Below, one piece after another: positions 16,065 through 22,693 of a stretch of 25,634 nucleotides of DNA. Source of the stretch: a virus; IMG/VR virus record IMGVR_UViG_3300030110_000630, positions 1 through 25,634 of that record; one strand, given 5' to 3'. The notes below the pieces were generated by a model, which was given only the letters and a program-made list of their open reading frames with translations, was not told the DNA's origin and did no database searches. The stretch's first letter is position 1; each line of letters opens with the position of its first letter. A program made the translations under genes and the position numbers.

Positions 16065-16663
16065 ATGGTAAAGTCAAAGTTTATAACATATCTATGTTTA
16101 TATTTAATAGGAGAATTTCCCGCATGGTATTGATGTCCATCAAAATAAATAGCATCTCCTTGTTTAGGTGTATTTTGAAATATAATTTTTTTATCAATGT
16201 CTTTTAAAACATTATCTAAATTGTTTTCTTTATTAAAAAATTTATCAAATATAAAAGTGTCTCCGTCAGAGTCATTTATATAATATACTAAAGTTTTATA
16301 GGGTTGATCAAACTCAAATAAATCTGTGTGTGGTTTATTAAATAAAAATTCATTTCTATCTGGGTGTTGAAATGTAAGTCGTAATCTTACACGAACAACT
16401 TTGTTAACTTTAACACCTGTTTTTTGTGTAAAGAAATATAAAATAGGTCTAAACAAACTCCAATACATAGAATCCTCTTGGCCCTCTATTACCAATCCAT
16501 GACTAAATCCTATATTATCTAAAAATTTTATTCCGGCTGTGGGCAAACTTGTAGAATTATATCCAATACTAGGTGTGTAATAAAACGGTATTTCTTCTAC
16601 TGTTTGTTTTAGTTCTTCTTGATATACCTCTGGTACTAGGTTTGTTAATAATTGTGGCTTCAT
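16061..16663 (-). CDS. 2OG-Fe(II) oxygenase-like protein (island gene 5)
   Basis: A 200-residue protein. Arg-rich core strand VVRVRLRLTF is followed by NKPHTDLFEF (His112, Asp114), YKTLVYYINDSDGDTFIF, and FDGHQYHAGNSP, where His180 is the likely distal iron ligand, with HRYVINFDF supplying Arg191. The H-x-G-x-SP context after the distal His resembles phage and cyanobacterial oxygenases of unknown substrate. Motif layout is complete, so the protein is predicted active. It is joined to both neighbours by ATGA overlaps and lacks a Shine-Dalgarno motif. Confidence 0.8.
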   Translation of the reverse strand: MKPQLLTNLVPEVYQEELKQTVEEIPFYYTPSIGYNSTSLPTAGIKFLDNIGFSHGLVIEGQEDSMYWSLFRPILYFFTQKTGVKVNKVVRVRLRLTFQHPDRNEFLFNKPHTDLFEFDQPYKTLVYYINDSDGDTFIFDKFFNKENNLDNVLKDIDKKIIFQNTPKQGDAIYFDGHQYHAGNSPIKYKHRYVINFDFTI

Positions 16664-17271
16664 TTTAATTTTAAATCCGATACATAAAAATTGTGTTTAA
16701 TGTCTCCTTTTAAAAAAGTATTAAAAGATAATGATACTCTAGTGTTAGGTGAATTATTGACATCAACGCTGTGCCATACGCTTGAAGGAAATAGTATCAA
16801 CATATTTTTTTCTACTAATATTATTTCTCCTAATGTGTTTTCATTTGTCCATTTTTTTCTTTTCCAACAAAGAGGCCACAAATTAGTTTGAGAGCTTTGA
16901 ATTGTAAAATTAGGCATGTCTTTATCTACGTTTATAAAATAAACTCCAGATAACATACTATTTGAATGATGGTGCATAGCATGTCTACTACCGGTTTTTA
17001 AAAAATTAACCCAAGAATTTGTAATGTACAATTCGTCTTCACATTGCATAACATCTTCTTTGTATTCATTGATACATTTTTGTATGTTGTTTTTTAAGTT
17101 TTTTACTTCAGGTTTGTCTAATACATAATTATCGTCGGAAGCAATATGGCTTAAATATTCATTATTTTTATCTTTTGTTTCTATATTTAATAAAAAATTT
17201 TCTTCTTCTTGATTTAACTTATCAAGTTTAAATAAAGCTATAGGTGTAGGAAATAAATTTATCTTTATCAT
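16660..17271 (-). CDS. Putative 2OG-Fe(II) oxygenase, TIGR02466-like (island gene 4)
   Basis: A 203-residue protein that starts INLFPTPIALFKL, a typical opening of the TIGR02466 / 2OG-FeII_Oxy_5 group. ITNSWVNFLKTG precedes MHHHSNSMLSGVYF, where His100 and His102 align with the H-x-H of the sister gene at 17891-18442. The distal motif is FPSSVWHSVDV (His167), followed by NTRVSLSFN with Arg178. The acidic ligand of the canonical H-x-D is absent; this is a feature of the family rather than obvious decay. Biochemical function of the family is not established to my knowledge. ATGA overlaps join it to both neighbours. Confidence 0.8.
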   Translation of the reverse strand: MIKINLFPTPIALFKLDKLNQEEENFLLNIETKDKNNEYLSHIASDDNYVLDKPEVKNLKNNIQKCINEYKEDVMQCEDELYITNSWVNFLKTGSRHAMHHHSNSMLSGVYFINVDKDMPNFTIQSSQTNLWPLCWKRKKWTNENTLGEIILVEKNMLILFPSSVWHSVDVNNSPNTRVSLSFNTFLKGDIKHNFYVSDLKLK

Positions 17272-17894
17272 TTTAATATTTCTATTTTTTCTATAAAAGA
17301 AATAAGAACCAAACGTTCTTTATCTTTTTCTTGTATTTCAGAAGCATGAAACATCTGTCCATCAAACGCTACGAGTCTATTATATTCACCAGTAAAAGAC
17401 ACAGTTTTATAAAACATAGAATTATTTTTTATTTTTAATTCTTGAATTTCTGTTTTTTCTTTTTCAGAATATTTATCATGATTTTTAAAATAATCCTGTT
17501 TACGATTTTGATCTAAGGACCATCCTAAATTGCTTTTTAAAAAATCATCGCCTCTACAGTTTTCTTTTATATTATATAAAGAAGTTCCAGAAGTGCTGTC
17601 TGGGTCTAAATAAACAATACCTGTAATTAAACAATCATCTTTATGAACCCAACCATCATTAATATCATAATCATTTTTTTGAAAATATGTTCTTGCAAAG
17701 AAATTTACTTTACTGCCTGGATAAAAACAGCTTAATATTTTCATATTAAAAGAGTCAAACAGGTCATTATTTATTTCATGAAGAGGCTTAGATCGAACTC
17801 CGCGTATGTATCCTACATTTGAGTAGTCAATTGAATTTGCTAATTTAACTAATTTATTTGGGTTTTTAAAAATACCGTCTCTAGATGCAATCAT
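17268..17894 (-). CDS. 2OG-Fe(II) oxygenase-like protein, DUF6445-like (island gene 3)
   Basis: A 208-residue protein. NFFARTYFQKN precedes DGWVHKDDCLITGIVYL (His84, Asp86), and FDGQMFHASEI supplies distal His183, with KERLVLISF supplying Arg194. Between them is a long, charged, lysine-rich insertion (about residues 110-165) not seen in the sister genes. The layout resembles the DUF6445 group of phage and bacterial proteins, recalled without a search. The DNA here is very AT-rich (10 G/C in 17401-17460 by hand count). ATGA overlaps join it to both neighbours, and there is no Shine-Dalgarno motif. Confidence 0.75.
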   Translation of the reverse strand: MIASRDGIFKNPNKLVKLANSIDYSNVGYIRGVRSKPLHEINNDLFDSFNMKILSCFYPGSKVNFFARTYFQKNDYDINDGWVHKDDCLITGIVYLDPDSTSGTSLYNIKENCRGDDFLKSNLGWSLDQNRKQDYFKNHDKYSEKEKTEIQELKIKNNSMFYKTVSFTGEYNRLVAFDGQMFHASEIQEKDKERLVLISFIEKIEILK

Positions 17895-18442
17895 ATTATA
17901 TTAAAGGATATAGATATCCTCTCCTCTTGGTTTAAGTTAGGCATGACATAATGTTTTAACCAACTAGGAAATAAAAATAATTTATTTATACTAGGAGTAA
18001 ACCACCAGGAAGAACTATACTTATTATATTCTTGCCAATCACAATTATCCCAATCATACACCATGACGTCTTTTGCAGGGTGGATAAAGACTAGATTGCC
18101 ACTGTTATCACTTACTTGACTATAATAAACGCCTGAAAGTATTGAACCTGGATGGGTATGTTCTATGTTATAATCTTTATAATTATTAATATTAATCCAC
18201 ATATTTTCTATAGATAAAGTTTTTTTAATTTTAAGGTCTTTATTAAAAATATTTACATGCTCCATAATTTTATCAACAATATTAATTTTATCCTGAACGT
18301 TAGAGGATTGCCAACCAGTTAAATTACTTTTAATTACTCCGTTAGATTTGTGTTTTATATCTAAACAATTTAATGATATTGCTTTGGCATCTAAATCTAG
18401 TTGAGATTCATAGACCGGACACGTAAATAAATTATTAATCAT
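17891..18442 (-). CDS. Putative 2OG-Fe(II) oxygenase, TIGR02466-like (island gene 2)
   Basis: A 183-residue protein starting MINNLFTCPVYESQL. Residues 81-107 carry MWININNYKDYNIEHTHPGS and then ILSGVYY, the hallmark of the TIGR02466 family. WLKHYVMP (His164) and ERISISFN (Arg175) give the distal half of the site. H-x-H (His95, His97) followed by PGS replaces the canonical H-x-D. The gene could start 24 bases further upstream at 18466, but the ATG at 18442 lies in an ATGA overlap with the preceding stop, exactly as in its neighbours, and gives the usual family N-terminus. It is most like the gene at 16660-17271, although one gene lies between them. Confidence 0.8.
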   Translation of the reverse strand: MINNLFTCPVYESQLDLDAKAISLNCLDIKHKSNGVIKSNLTGWQSSNVQDKINIVDKIMEHVNIFNKDLKIKKTLSIENMWININNYKDYNIEHTHPGSILSGVYYSQVSDNSGNLVFIHPAKDVMVYDWDNCDWQEYNKYSSSWWFTPSINKLFLFPSWLKHYVMPNLNQEERISISFNII

Positions 18443-19056
18443 TTCCAAGGGGGACCTAAACACCAAAGAACTAATGAAGTTCTTTCTCCACTTAATACAG
18501 GTCTTACTTGATGAGGGACAAAAGAAGGAAACACCACTACAGTTCCCTTTGGTTTTATTCTATCTAAAGTTATAACGTTTCGACCATGCTCATTATTTCT
18601 AAGATCTATTTCAAAATCACCACCAGTATATTCGCTAGGATCTGTAAGATTTATAGTTGCAGATAATTTTCTAACCTTGCCCTTATAATTAGGATGAGAC
18701 TGATCCCCAAAAGGTTCTGGTAAATCATCAGAATGCCAACCGTAAAATTGATCTCCATCTTCAGTATCTGATCTATACTTAGTAAACTGCATAGATTCAC
18801 TCCAATCCCAATTAAAATTCCAACCTGCGTTTTTGTTTGCTGTATGAATATAAGGAAGGACTTCATCGTAAATCCATTTATCATCTAAAAAACAAATATC
18901 AGATTTTCTTATATTTGCATTGTCAGACACTTTACCTTCTGGCCCAATCAAACCTTTTTGTAATACTTGTGAGTTTCCATATTTTACAATTTCATCACAA
19001 ATTTTTTCAGGAATTGCTTTTATAAAGCACCAATAGTATTCTTTCAATCCAATCAT
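18439..19056 (-). CDS. 2OG-Fe(II) oxygenase, P4H/PiuC-type (island gene 1)
   Basis: A 205-residue enzyme and first gene of the island. FYGWHSDDLP (His108, Asp110), KLSATINLTDPSEYTGGDFE, KGTVVVFPSFVPHQVRPV (His182) and GERTSLVLWCLGPPW (Arg192) form a complete prolyl-4-hydroxylase/PiuC-type site. This is the best-conserved member and closely follows the type found in many cyanophages and marine phages. The product should hydroxylate a protein or peptide side chain, with substrate unknown. A sigma70-like promoter lies 15-42 bases upstream, and only a weak AAAGA precedes the ATG. Its stop overlaps the next start (ATGA). Confidence 0.9.
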   Translation of the reverse strand: MIGLKEYYWCFIKAIPEKICDEIVKYGNSQVLQKGLIGPEGKVSDNANIRKSDICFLDDKWIYDEVLPYIHTANKNAGWNFNWDWSESMQFTKYRSDTEDGDQFYGWHSDDLPEPFGDQSHPNYKGKVRKLSATINLTDPSEYTGGDFEIDLRNNEHGRNVITLDRIKPKGTVVVFPSFVPHQVRPVLSGERTSLVLWCLGPPWK

Positions 19057-19070
19057 TCTTTATGATTGAG

Positions 19071-19098
19071 AGTATAGATTAAATTTTAAAAATGTAAA
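19071..19098 (-). promoter_or_regulatory. Sigma70-like promoter of the oxygenase island
   Basis: On the minus strand TTTACA (19098-19093, five of six matches) is followed after 16 bases by TATACT (19076-19071, five of six). The -10 ends 14 bases before the ATG at 19056, so the transcript would have a leader of about 7-8 bases, with room only for a weak AAAGA. It lies in a 48-base AT-rich gap after the tail-adhesin gene. No terminator stem is visible here, so read-through from upstream is also possible. Confidence 0.45.
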
Positions 19099-19104
19099 GT
19101 TAGA

Positions 19105-19929
19105 TTAAGACCACTCGCCGGCTTTAACATACGTATAAACAGCTTCCATATTCCAAACACCAGAACCGTAAAAACTAAATGGTTGTGCAGGTGCTTTAAT
19201 ACGAACAACTCCTGATCCACCAGCTCCTCCTGGCGTACCTGATGAGTGTCCGTCACCGCCTTGTCCTGAATTAGCAGAACCAGAACTTCCACTAGCACCA
19301 CCTGGGCCACCTTGACATTTAGGTGCTCCTGGAAAAAGTGTAGGCTCTACAGACGGTCCGCCTGAAGTTCCTGAAGCCGCGCCTCCCGCGCCGCCTCCAC
19401 CGCCTCGTCCGTTTGGCGTAGCCGTTCCTGGATTTCCTTGTGGTGGACTAAAAGGAGGTGTATTTCCTGTTCCTTGAGATCCCGCTCCTGGGCCTCCTGG
19501 ACCTCCCGATCCTCCTCCGCCTGATCCTCCCGGACCGCCGGAATCGGTTGCATTTCTTCCTGCTTTTCCACCACCTGTTGCAGTGTACATTGTTGAACCT
19601 TCACTGCCACCAGGATTAAAAATTGAATCTGCTCCTTTAGTATTACCGCTAGTAAAACCACCTTGGCCACCAGCTCCAACCGTTATAGCGACTGGTCCTG
19701 AAATAGGAACACCAGTTATTTGACGAATTCCGCCTGCGCCTCCTCCGCCACCGGACTGGCCCATTGCTCCGCCGCCGCCGGCTATGACACAAATATCAAC
19801 AGAACTTACCGCAGCTTGAGGTAAAGTATAAGTTCCATCAGAGTTAAAAGTTTCAGTAGCTTCAGTAGTTTGACCACTGTTTTTAACTGATGCTCCTGTT
19901 ACTCCACCGTTTAATCTGTTAGTTGCCAT
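19105..19929 (-). CDS. Glycine/proline-rich tail adhesin-like protein, 274 aa
   Basis: After a Thr/Ser-rich start, TFNSDGTYTLP and DICVIAGGGGAMG open a Gly-rich domain of the type used in phage tail-fibre tips and adhesins (Gly_rich_2-like). Residues about 50-245 are mainly Gly, with Pro, Ser and Ala in stretches such as GGPGGPGAGSQGTG and PPFSPPQGNPG. Such domains can pack as polyglycine-II helices. The C-terminus (VYTYVKAGEWS) is a short conserved-looking cap. The glycine/proline codons make this an island of high G+C (about 58-70% in 60-base blocks near 19321-19440). It is the last structural gene before the oxygenases. A GGGAG about 8 bases upstream supports the start. Receptor binding is inferred. 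Confidence 0.75.
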   Translation of the reverse strand: MATNRLNGGVTGASVKNSGQTTEATETFNSDGTYTLPQAAVSSVDICVIAGGGGAMGQSGGGGGAGGIRQITGVPISGPVAITVGAGGQGGFTSGNTKGADSIFNPGGSEGSTMYTATGGGKAGRNATDSGGPGGSGGGGSGGPGGPGAGSQGTGNTPPFSPPQGNPGTATPNGRGGGGGAGGAASGTSGGPSVEPTLFPGAPKCQGGPGGASGSSGSANSGQGGDGHSSGTPGGAGGSGVVRIKAPAQPFSFYGSGVWNMEAVYTYVKAGEWS

Positions 19930-19931
19930 AA

Positions 19932-20552
19932 TTAATCTCCCGTGTAATTTGTATCTAAAAATTGTGCAAATGTAAACCCACTATCTGACCACGTGCCACT
20001 AGCTGGATCCCATGCATACAATGTTACTTGATCATCGCTTGGTCTTGGTTGACCTTCTGCAGCTCCACCATCCTCTAATTGACCAACATGTCTTTGTTTA
20101 TGTTCGTCCCAAGATAAAGCAGTTGCTTTTCCATCAATTTGATAATTGTCTGGATGACTTTCATTAGGCCATTGTATAGGTGCTTTCCATTGACATGTAT
20201 CTTCATCAAGAGTCCAAGAATCATGCGTTATTGCAAAATTACATTTCATTGGTCTTGGTGGTATGAAAGCATCTTTTGTTGCATCATAGGTGTGACCTAT
20301 TCCTGCGTAATTTTTTCTAAATGCTTTTGTTTGATCAGCACTTTCTGAAGGAACTCCTTCTGAATCAAAGGTATAGTGTTTACCAGCTCTAGTTCCGAAA
20401 GAAGTTTTTTTCCAATAGTTTGGAGAAATATCTCCATGAACTGATGTTAAAAAAGATATTGCGTTTTCTTCAGATCCATTTTCATCAGAGTCGCTTACAA
20501 CATGAACTGAAACAACTGTGTTGTTTTCATCGATTTTAGCATAATGTGCCAT
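19932..20552 (-). CDS. Conserved phage virion protein, tail-fibre-associated type
   Basis: A 206-residue protein beginning MAHYAKIDENNTVVSVHVV, with FRKNYAGIGHTYDATKDAFI and PPRPMKC in the middle and DSWTLDEDTCQWKAP afterwards. This layout is common in T4-like cyanophages and marine phages, in genes next to tail fibres. The protein is beta-rich, acidic and Trp-rich, with no catalytic motif. It may be a fibre or baseplate-surface component. A GGAG about 8-10 bases upstream supports the start; the Gly-rich gene follows after 2 bases. Confidence 0.75.
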   Translation of the reverse strand: MAHYAKIDENNTVVSVHVVSDSDENGSEENAISFLTSVHGDISPNYWKKTSFGTRAGKHYTFDSEGVPSESADQTKAFRKNYAGIGHTYDATKDAFIPPRPMKCNFAITHDSWTLDEDTCQWKAPIQWPNESHPDNYQIDGKATALSWDEHKQRHVGQLEDGGAAEGQPRPSDDQVTLYAWDPASGTWSDSGFTFAQFLDTNYTGD

Positions 20553-20561
20553 AATCGTCTC

Positions 20562-20927
20562 CTACGCGTCGTTTAGAATTTCGTAATTAACAGTTATAAC
20601 AGCGTCTGAGTTAGCACTTGCGCCACCCTCAAGATTATCACCTTCTTCAAGATAGATAGTAGAGTTTTTATCAAATGCAATCAATGTAGAATCTGCTGGC
20701 ACAGATACTGTGCTTGCGATTGCAATTGGTGATCCACCTGATTTAGTTATAAAAAGTGAAACGTCTACTGAACTTGAACCGTCAATGTTTGCAATTATAA
20801 TGTTATTAATTTTAACAAGTGTATCTGATGCTGCTGCTAAAATCTCTGTAGTAAGAGTAGTAGTCAAAGCCGCTTGTACCGACTCACCTGTTATCGATGT
20901 TACGTTTACTAGATTTGGGTTTGCCAT
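20562..20927 (-). CDS. Small beta-rich virion protein, 121 aa
   Basis: A 121-residue Ser/Thr/Ile-rich protein (TLVKINNIIIANIDGSSSVD, DAVITVNYEILNDA) with the alternating pattern of a compact beta-sandwich. It resembles in texture the 111-residue protein at 10395-10730. It lies among the tail genes, suggesting a decoration or tail-surface subunit. A GGAGAAA ribosome-binding motif precedes the ATG. No enzymatic residue pattern was seen. Confidence 0.7.
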   Translation of the reverse strand: MANPNLVNVTSITGESVQAALTTTLTTEILAAASDTLVKINNIIIANIDGSSSVDVSLFITKSGGSPIAIASTVSVPADSTLIAFDKNSTIYLEEGDNLEGGASANSDAVITVNYEILNDA

Positions 20928-20951
20928 AGTTTATTTTCTCCTGTTTGTTTT

Positions 20952-21692
20952 TTATCCGAAAACTAATGCCATTGCAATAGATTTTCCAACTGTTGCTGCG
21001 GTATTTCCGTTAATTTGCACTTGACCTGTTCCTTTTGGAACAAGATTAAGACTAACATTAGTTTCTCCAGAAGCCGTAAGACTTGGGGCATTTCCTGAAG
21101 CAGCGTTAGCTAGCGTAATTTCATTAACTGCTGAACCTGTAGCTGTTAATAAAAATAACTCATTGCCATTTGTATCTAAAATAGATGTACCAATTTTAGG
21201 ACTAGTTAAAGTTTTGTTTGTTAATGTTTGTGTGCCTGTAAGTGTTACGTCTCCACTTCCAAAACCAGTGTCATAAACACCAGTGTTTGTTGCTACACCA
21301 TCAAGATAAATAATTTTATGTGACTTATCTGTTGTTGCAAAAGTAACCGTTGCACCTGAACCAGATGCTGCTTTTAATTGTACTGTGTAAGCACCTGAAG
21401 TTGCGTTTTCAATAATATAAAACTGTTCTGTAAGTAATGGAAAAGTTACAATTCTATTTCCAGTAATACTTCCTGTTAATTTAAGAACTCTTTGTTGAGC
21501 GGTACCTGTTAAAGCACCATTGTCAATATCTAGAGCTGTTGTTCCAGCACCCCCTGCAATAGATACTTCTAAAAATCCACCAAGAAGTTGTTCTGCAAGT
21601 TGTAAATTAGCGTTTGTTTTGTTTCCCCATGTACCGGCGTTTTCACCAGTAGCCATTAATTCTAGGCCAAGATCCGTATAAGTTGATGCCAT
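20952..21692 (-). CDS. Tail-fibre-like structural protein, 246 aa
   Basis: The N-terminus (YTDLGLELMATGENAGTWGN) and following KTNANLQLAEQLLGGF have the layout I associate with the virion-attachment part of fibre-like proteins in marine podoviruses. The middle is beta-rich, and the TLTGTQTLTNKTLTSPKIG motif (near residues 150-168) is a widespread phage-fibre repeat. The C-terminal part (ETNVSLNLVPKGTGQVQING) is another typical fibre segment. There is no lyase, sialidase or chaperone domain, so the protein may be a short fibre or adaptor for a separate tip. GGAGAAAAATT before the ATG supports the start. Confidence 0.75.
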   Translation of the reverse strand: MASTYTDLGLELMATGENAGTWGNKTNANLQLAEQLLGGFLEVSIAGGAGTTALDIDNGALTGTAQQRVLKLTGSITGNRIVTFPLLTEQFYIIENATSGAYTVQLKAASGSGATVTFATTDKSHKIIYLDGVATNTGVYDTGFGSGDVTLTGTQTLTNKTLTSPKIGTSILDTNGNELFLLTATGSAVNEITLANAASGNAPSLTASGETNVSLNLVPKGTGQVQINGNTAATVGKSIAMALVFG

Positions 21693-21717
21693 AATTTTTC
21701 TCCTGTGCTCTTTTCGG

Positions 21718-22680
21718 TTAAGCTACATCTGTATAAGATGTATTACCTGTTATGTCAATATCATTATAATTTGTATTTCCAGTAATATCAATATCAAAAT
21801 AACCTAATGGGGATACACTTCCTACTGCAGTTGTAGCTTCTACACCACTTAGTCCTACACTCATTTCTGTAGGGGATATTGACCCTACGGCGGACGTTGC
21901 ATTTTGGCCAGATATTAAATAAGCTGTTTCAATAATAACTGAACCAACACTAGTTGTGGCTCCAACACCATCAACGTCAACTAATAAAACAGAATCAATT
22001 GTAATAGCTCCAACTTCAGTTGTTAAAGCACTTGGTGCTGTTAATCCAACTACATCTGCAGGAGTTAACGCTCCTACTGCAGTTGTTGCAACTCCTGCAC
22101 TACTTATTCCAACAGCCATTTCTGTAGGAGATATTAAACCCGCAGAAGAAGTTAAAGCACTTGGTGCTGTTAATGTTCCAACAAAATCTACAATAATGGT
22201 AGGCGATCCAACAGAACTTGTTGAAGTTTGTCCTGATAATCCTTGTACGTCTGCAGGATTAAGGGTGAACATTCCCCAACCATTGTTACCCCAACTTACT
22301 TCTCCCCAACCAGAAGCACCAATATTGGTAATTAATTCTCCACTTGATTCTACATCTACAACAACTGTTAAACCAGATTGTCCCCAATTTTCTTGACCCC
22401 ATGCATCTTGGCCCCAACCAACATTAACTGCGGCTGTAATTGTAGGTGTACCTACTGATGCTGTTAAAGCACTTGGTGCTGTTATAACTTCATCAAGACC
22501 AGATTGTCCCCAGTTTTCTGTTCCCCAAGTATCAGATCCCCATCCTTGTTCAGGAAAAGCAAGTGGTGTTCCTAATGATGTTGTAAGATCAAAACCTGTT
22601 AATGAAATTGTAGTTACGTTTTGTTGACCCCAATCTCCTTGCGACCAGGTGCTACCGGATTCGTTCCAAGTGTTAGCCAT
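21718..22680 (-). CDS. Trp-Gly and PSALT repeat virion protein, 320 aa
   Basis: A repeat protein. The first 140 residues carry three Trp-Gly boxes (WGSDTWGTENWGQSG, WGQDAWGQENWGQSG, WGEVSWGNNGWG), each with three Trp. The rest is built from roughly 20-residue units with the consensus LT-x-PSALT/ATTAVG followed by S-x-SPTEM, and it ends in two IDITGNT units. Alternating small hydrophobic and Thr/Ser residues suggest a solenoid or stack of beta-hairpins. Such proteins occur in marine phage tail modules, probably as fibre or tail-surface components. No catalytic motif. The gene is the immediate upstream neighbour of the fibre-like gene. Confidence 0.72.
   Translation of the reverse strand: MANTWNESGSTWSQGDWGQQNVTTISLTGFDLTTSLGTPLAFPEQGWGSDTWGTENWGQSGLDEVITAPSALTASVGTPTITAAVNVGWGQDAWGQENWGQSGLTVVVDVESSGELITNIGASGWGEVSWGNNGWGMFTLNPADVQGLSGQTSTSSVGSPTIIVDFVGTLTAPSALTSSAGLISPTEMAVGISSAGVATTAVGALTPADVVGLTAPSALTTEVGAITIDSVLLVDVDGVGATTSVGSVIIETAYLISGQNATSAVGSISPTEMSVGLSGVEATTAVGSVSPLGYFDIDITGNTNYNDIDITGNTSYTDVA
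21721..22660 (-). repeat. Intragenic direct repeats in the Trp-Gly/PSALT gene
   Basis: A 22-base segment that encodes TAPSALT occurs essentially unchanged at 22022, 22151 and 22463 (plus-strand left ends). Trp-Gly-box copies occur near 22270-22320, 22378-22425 and 22500-22550, and two IDITGNT-coding copies near 21735-21795. Identity at DNA level, not just protein level, suggests recent duplication or gene conversion of units. Confidence 0.65.
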
Positions 22681-22693
22681 AAGGAGTTACTCC

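Noticed and set aside
18443-18466. Upstream start for island gene 2 adding eight residues
   Set aside because: The ATG at 18442 is in the ATGA overlap used by the other island genes and gives the normal family N-terminus.
14345-19056. The oxygenases as nucleobase-modifying TET/JBP enzymes for phage DNA
   Set aside because: The sequences look like protein- or small-molecule-hydroxylase subtypes; no partner glycosyltransferase or thymidylate-synthase-like gene is in the window. Not excluded, but unsupported.
14345-19056. The island as a peptide natural-product pathway
   Set aside because: No precursor-peptide-sized ORF, leader-recognition protein or transporter lies within or beside the block.
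14280-19104. Flanking direct repeats or an attachment site marking insertion of the oxygenase island
   Set aside because: The two flanking gaps share only short A/T runs such as TTTTAAAA; no convincing repeat or recombinase gene is present.
19347-19679. 110-codon minus-strand frame inside the Gly-rich adhesin gene
   Set aside because: The Gly/Pro-rich codons leave alternative frames open; the Gln/Glu/Ala-rich product has no family-like features.
21956-22396. 146-codon plus-strand frame opposite the repeat protein
   Set aside because: Periodicity reproduces the repeats of the real minus-strand gene.
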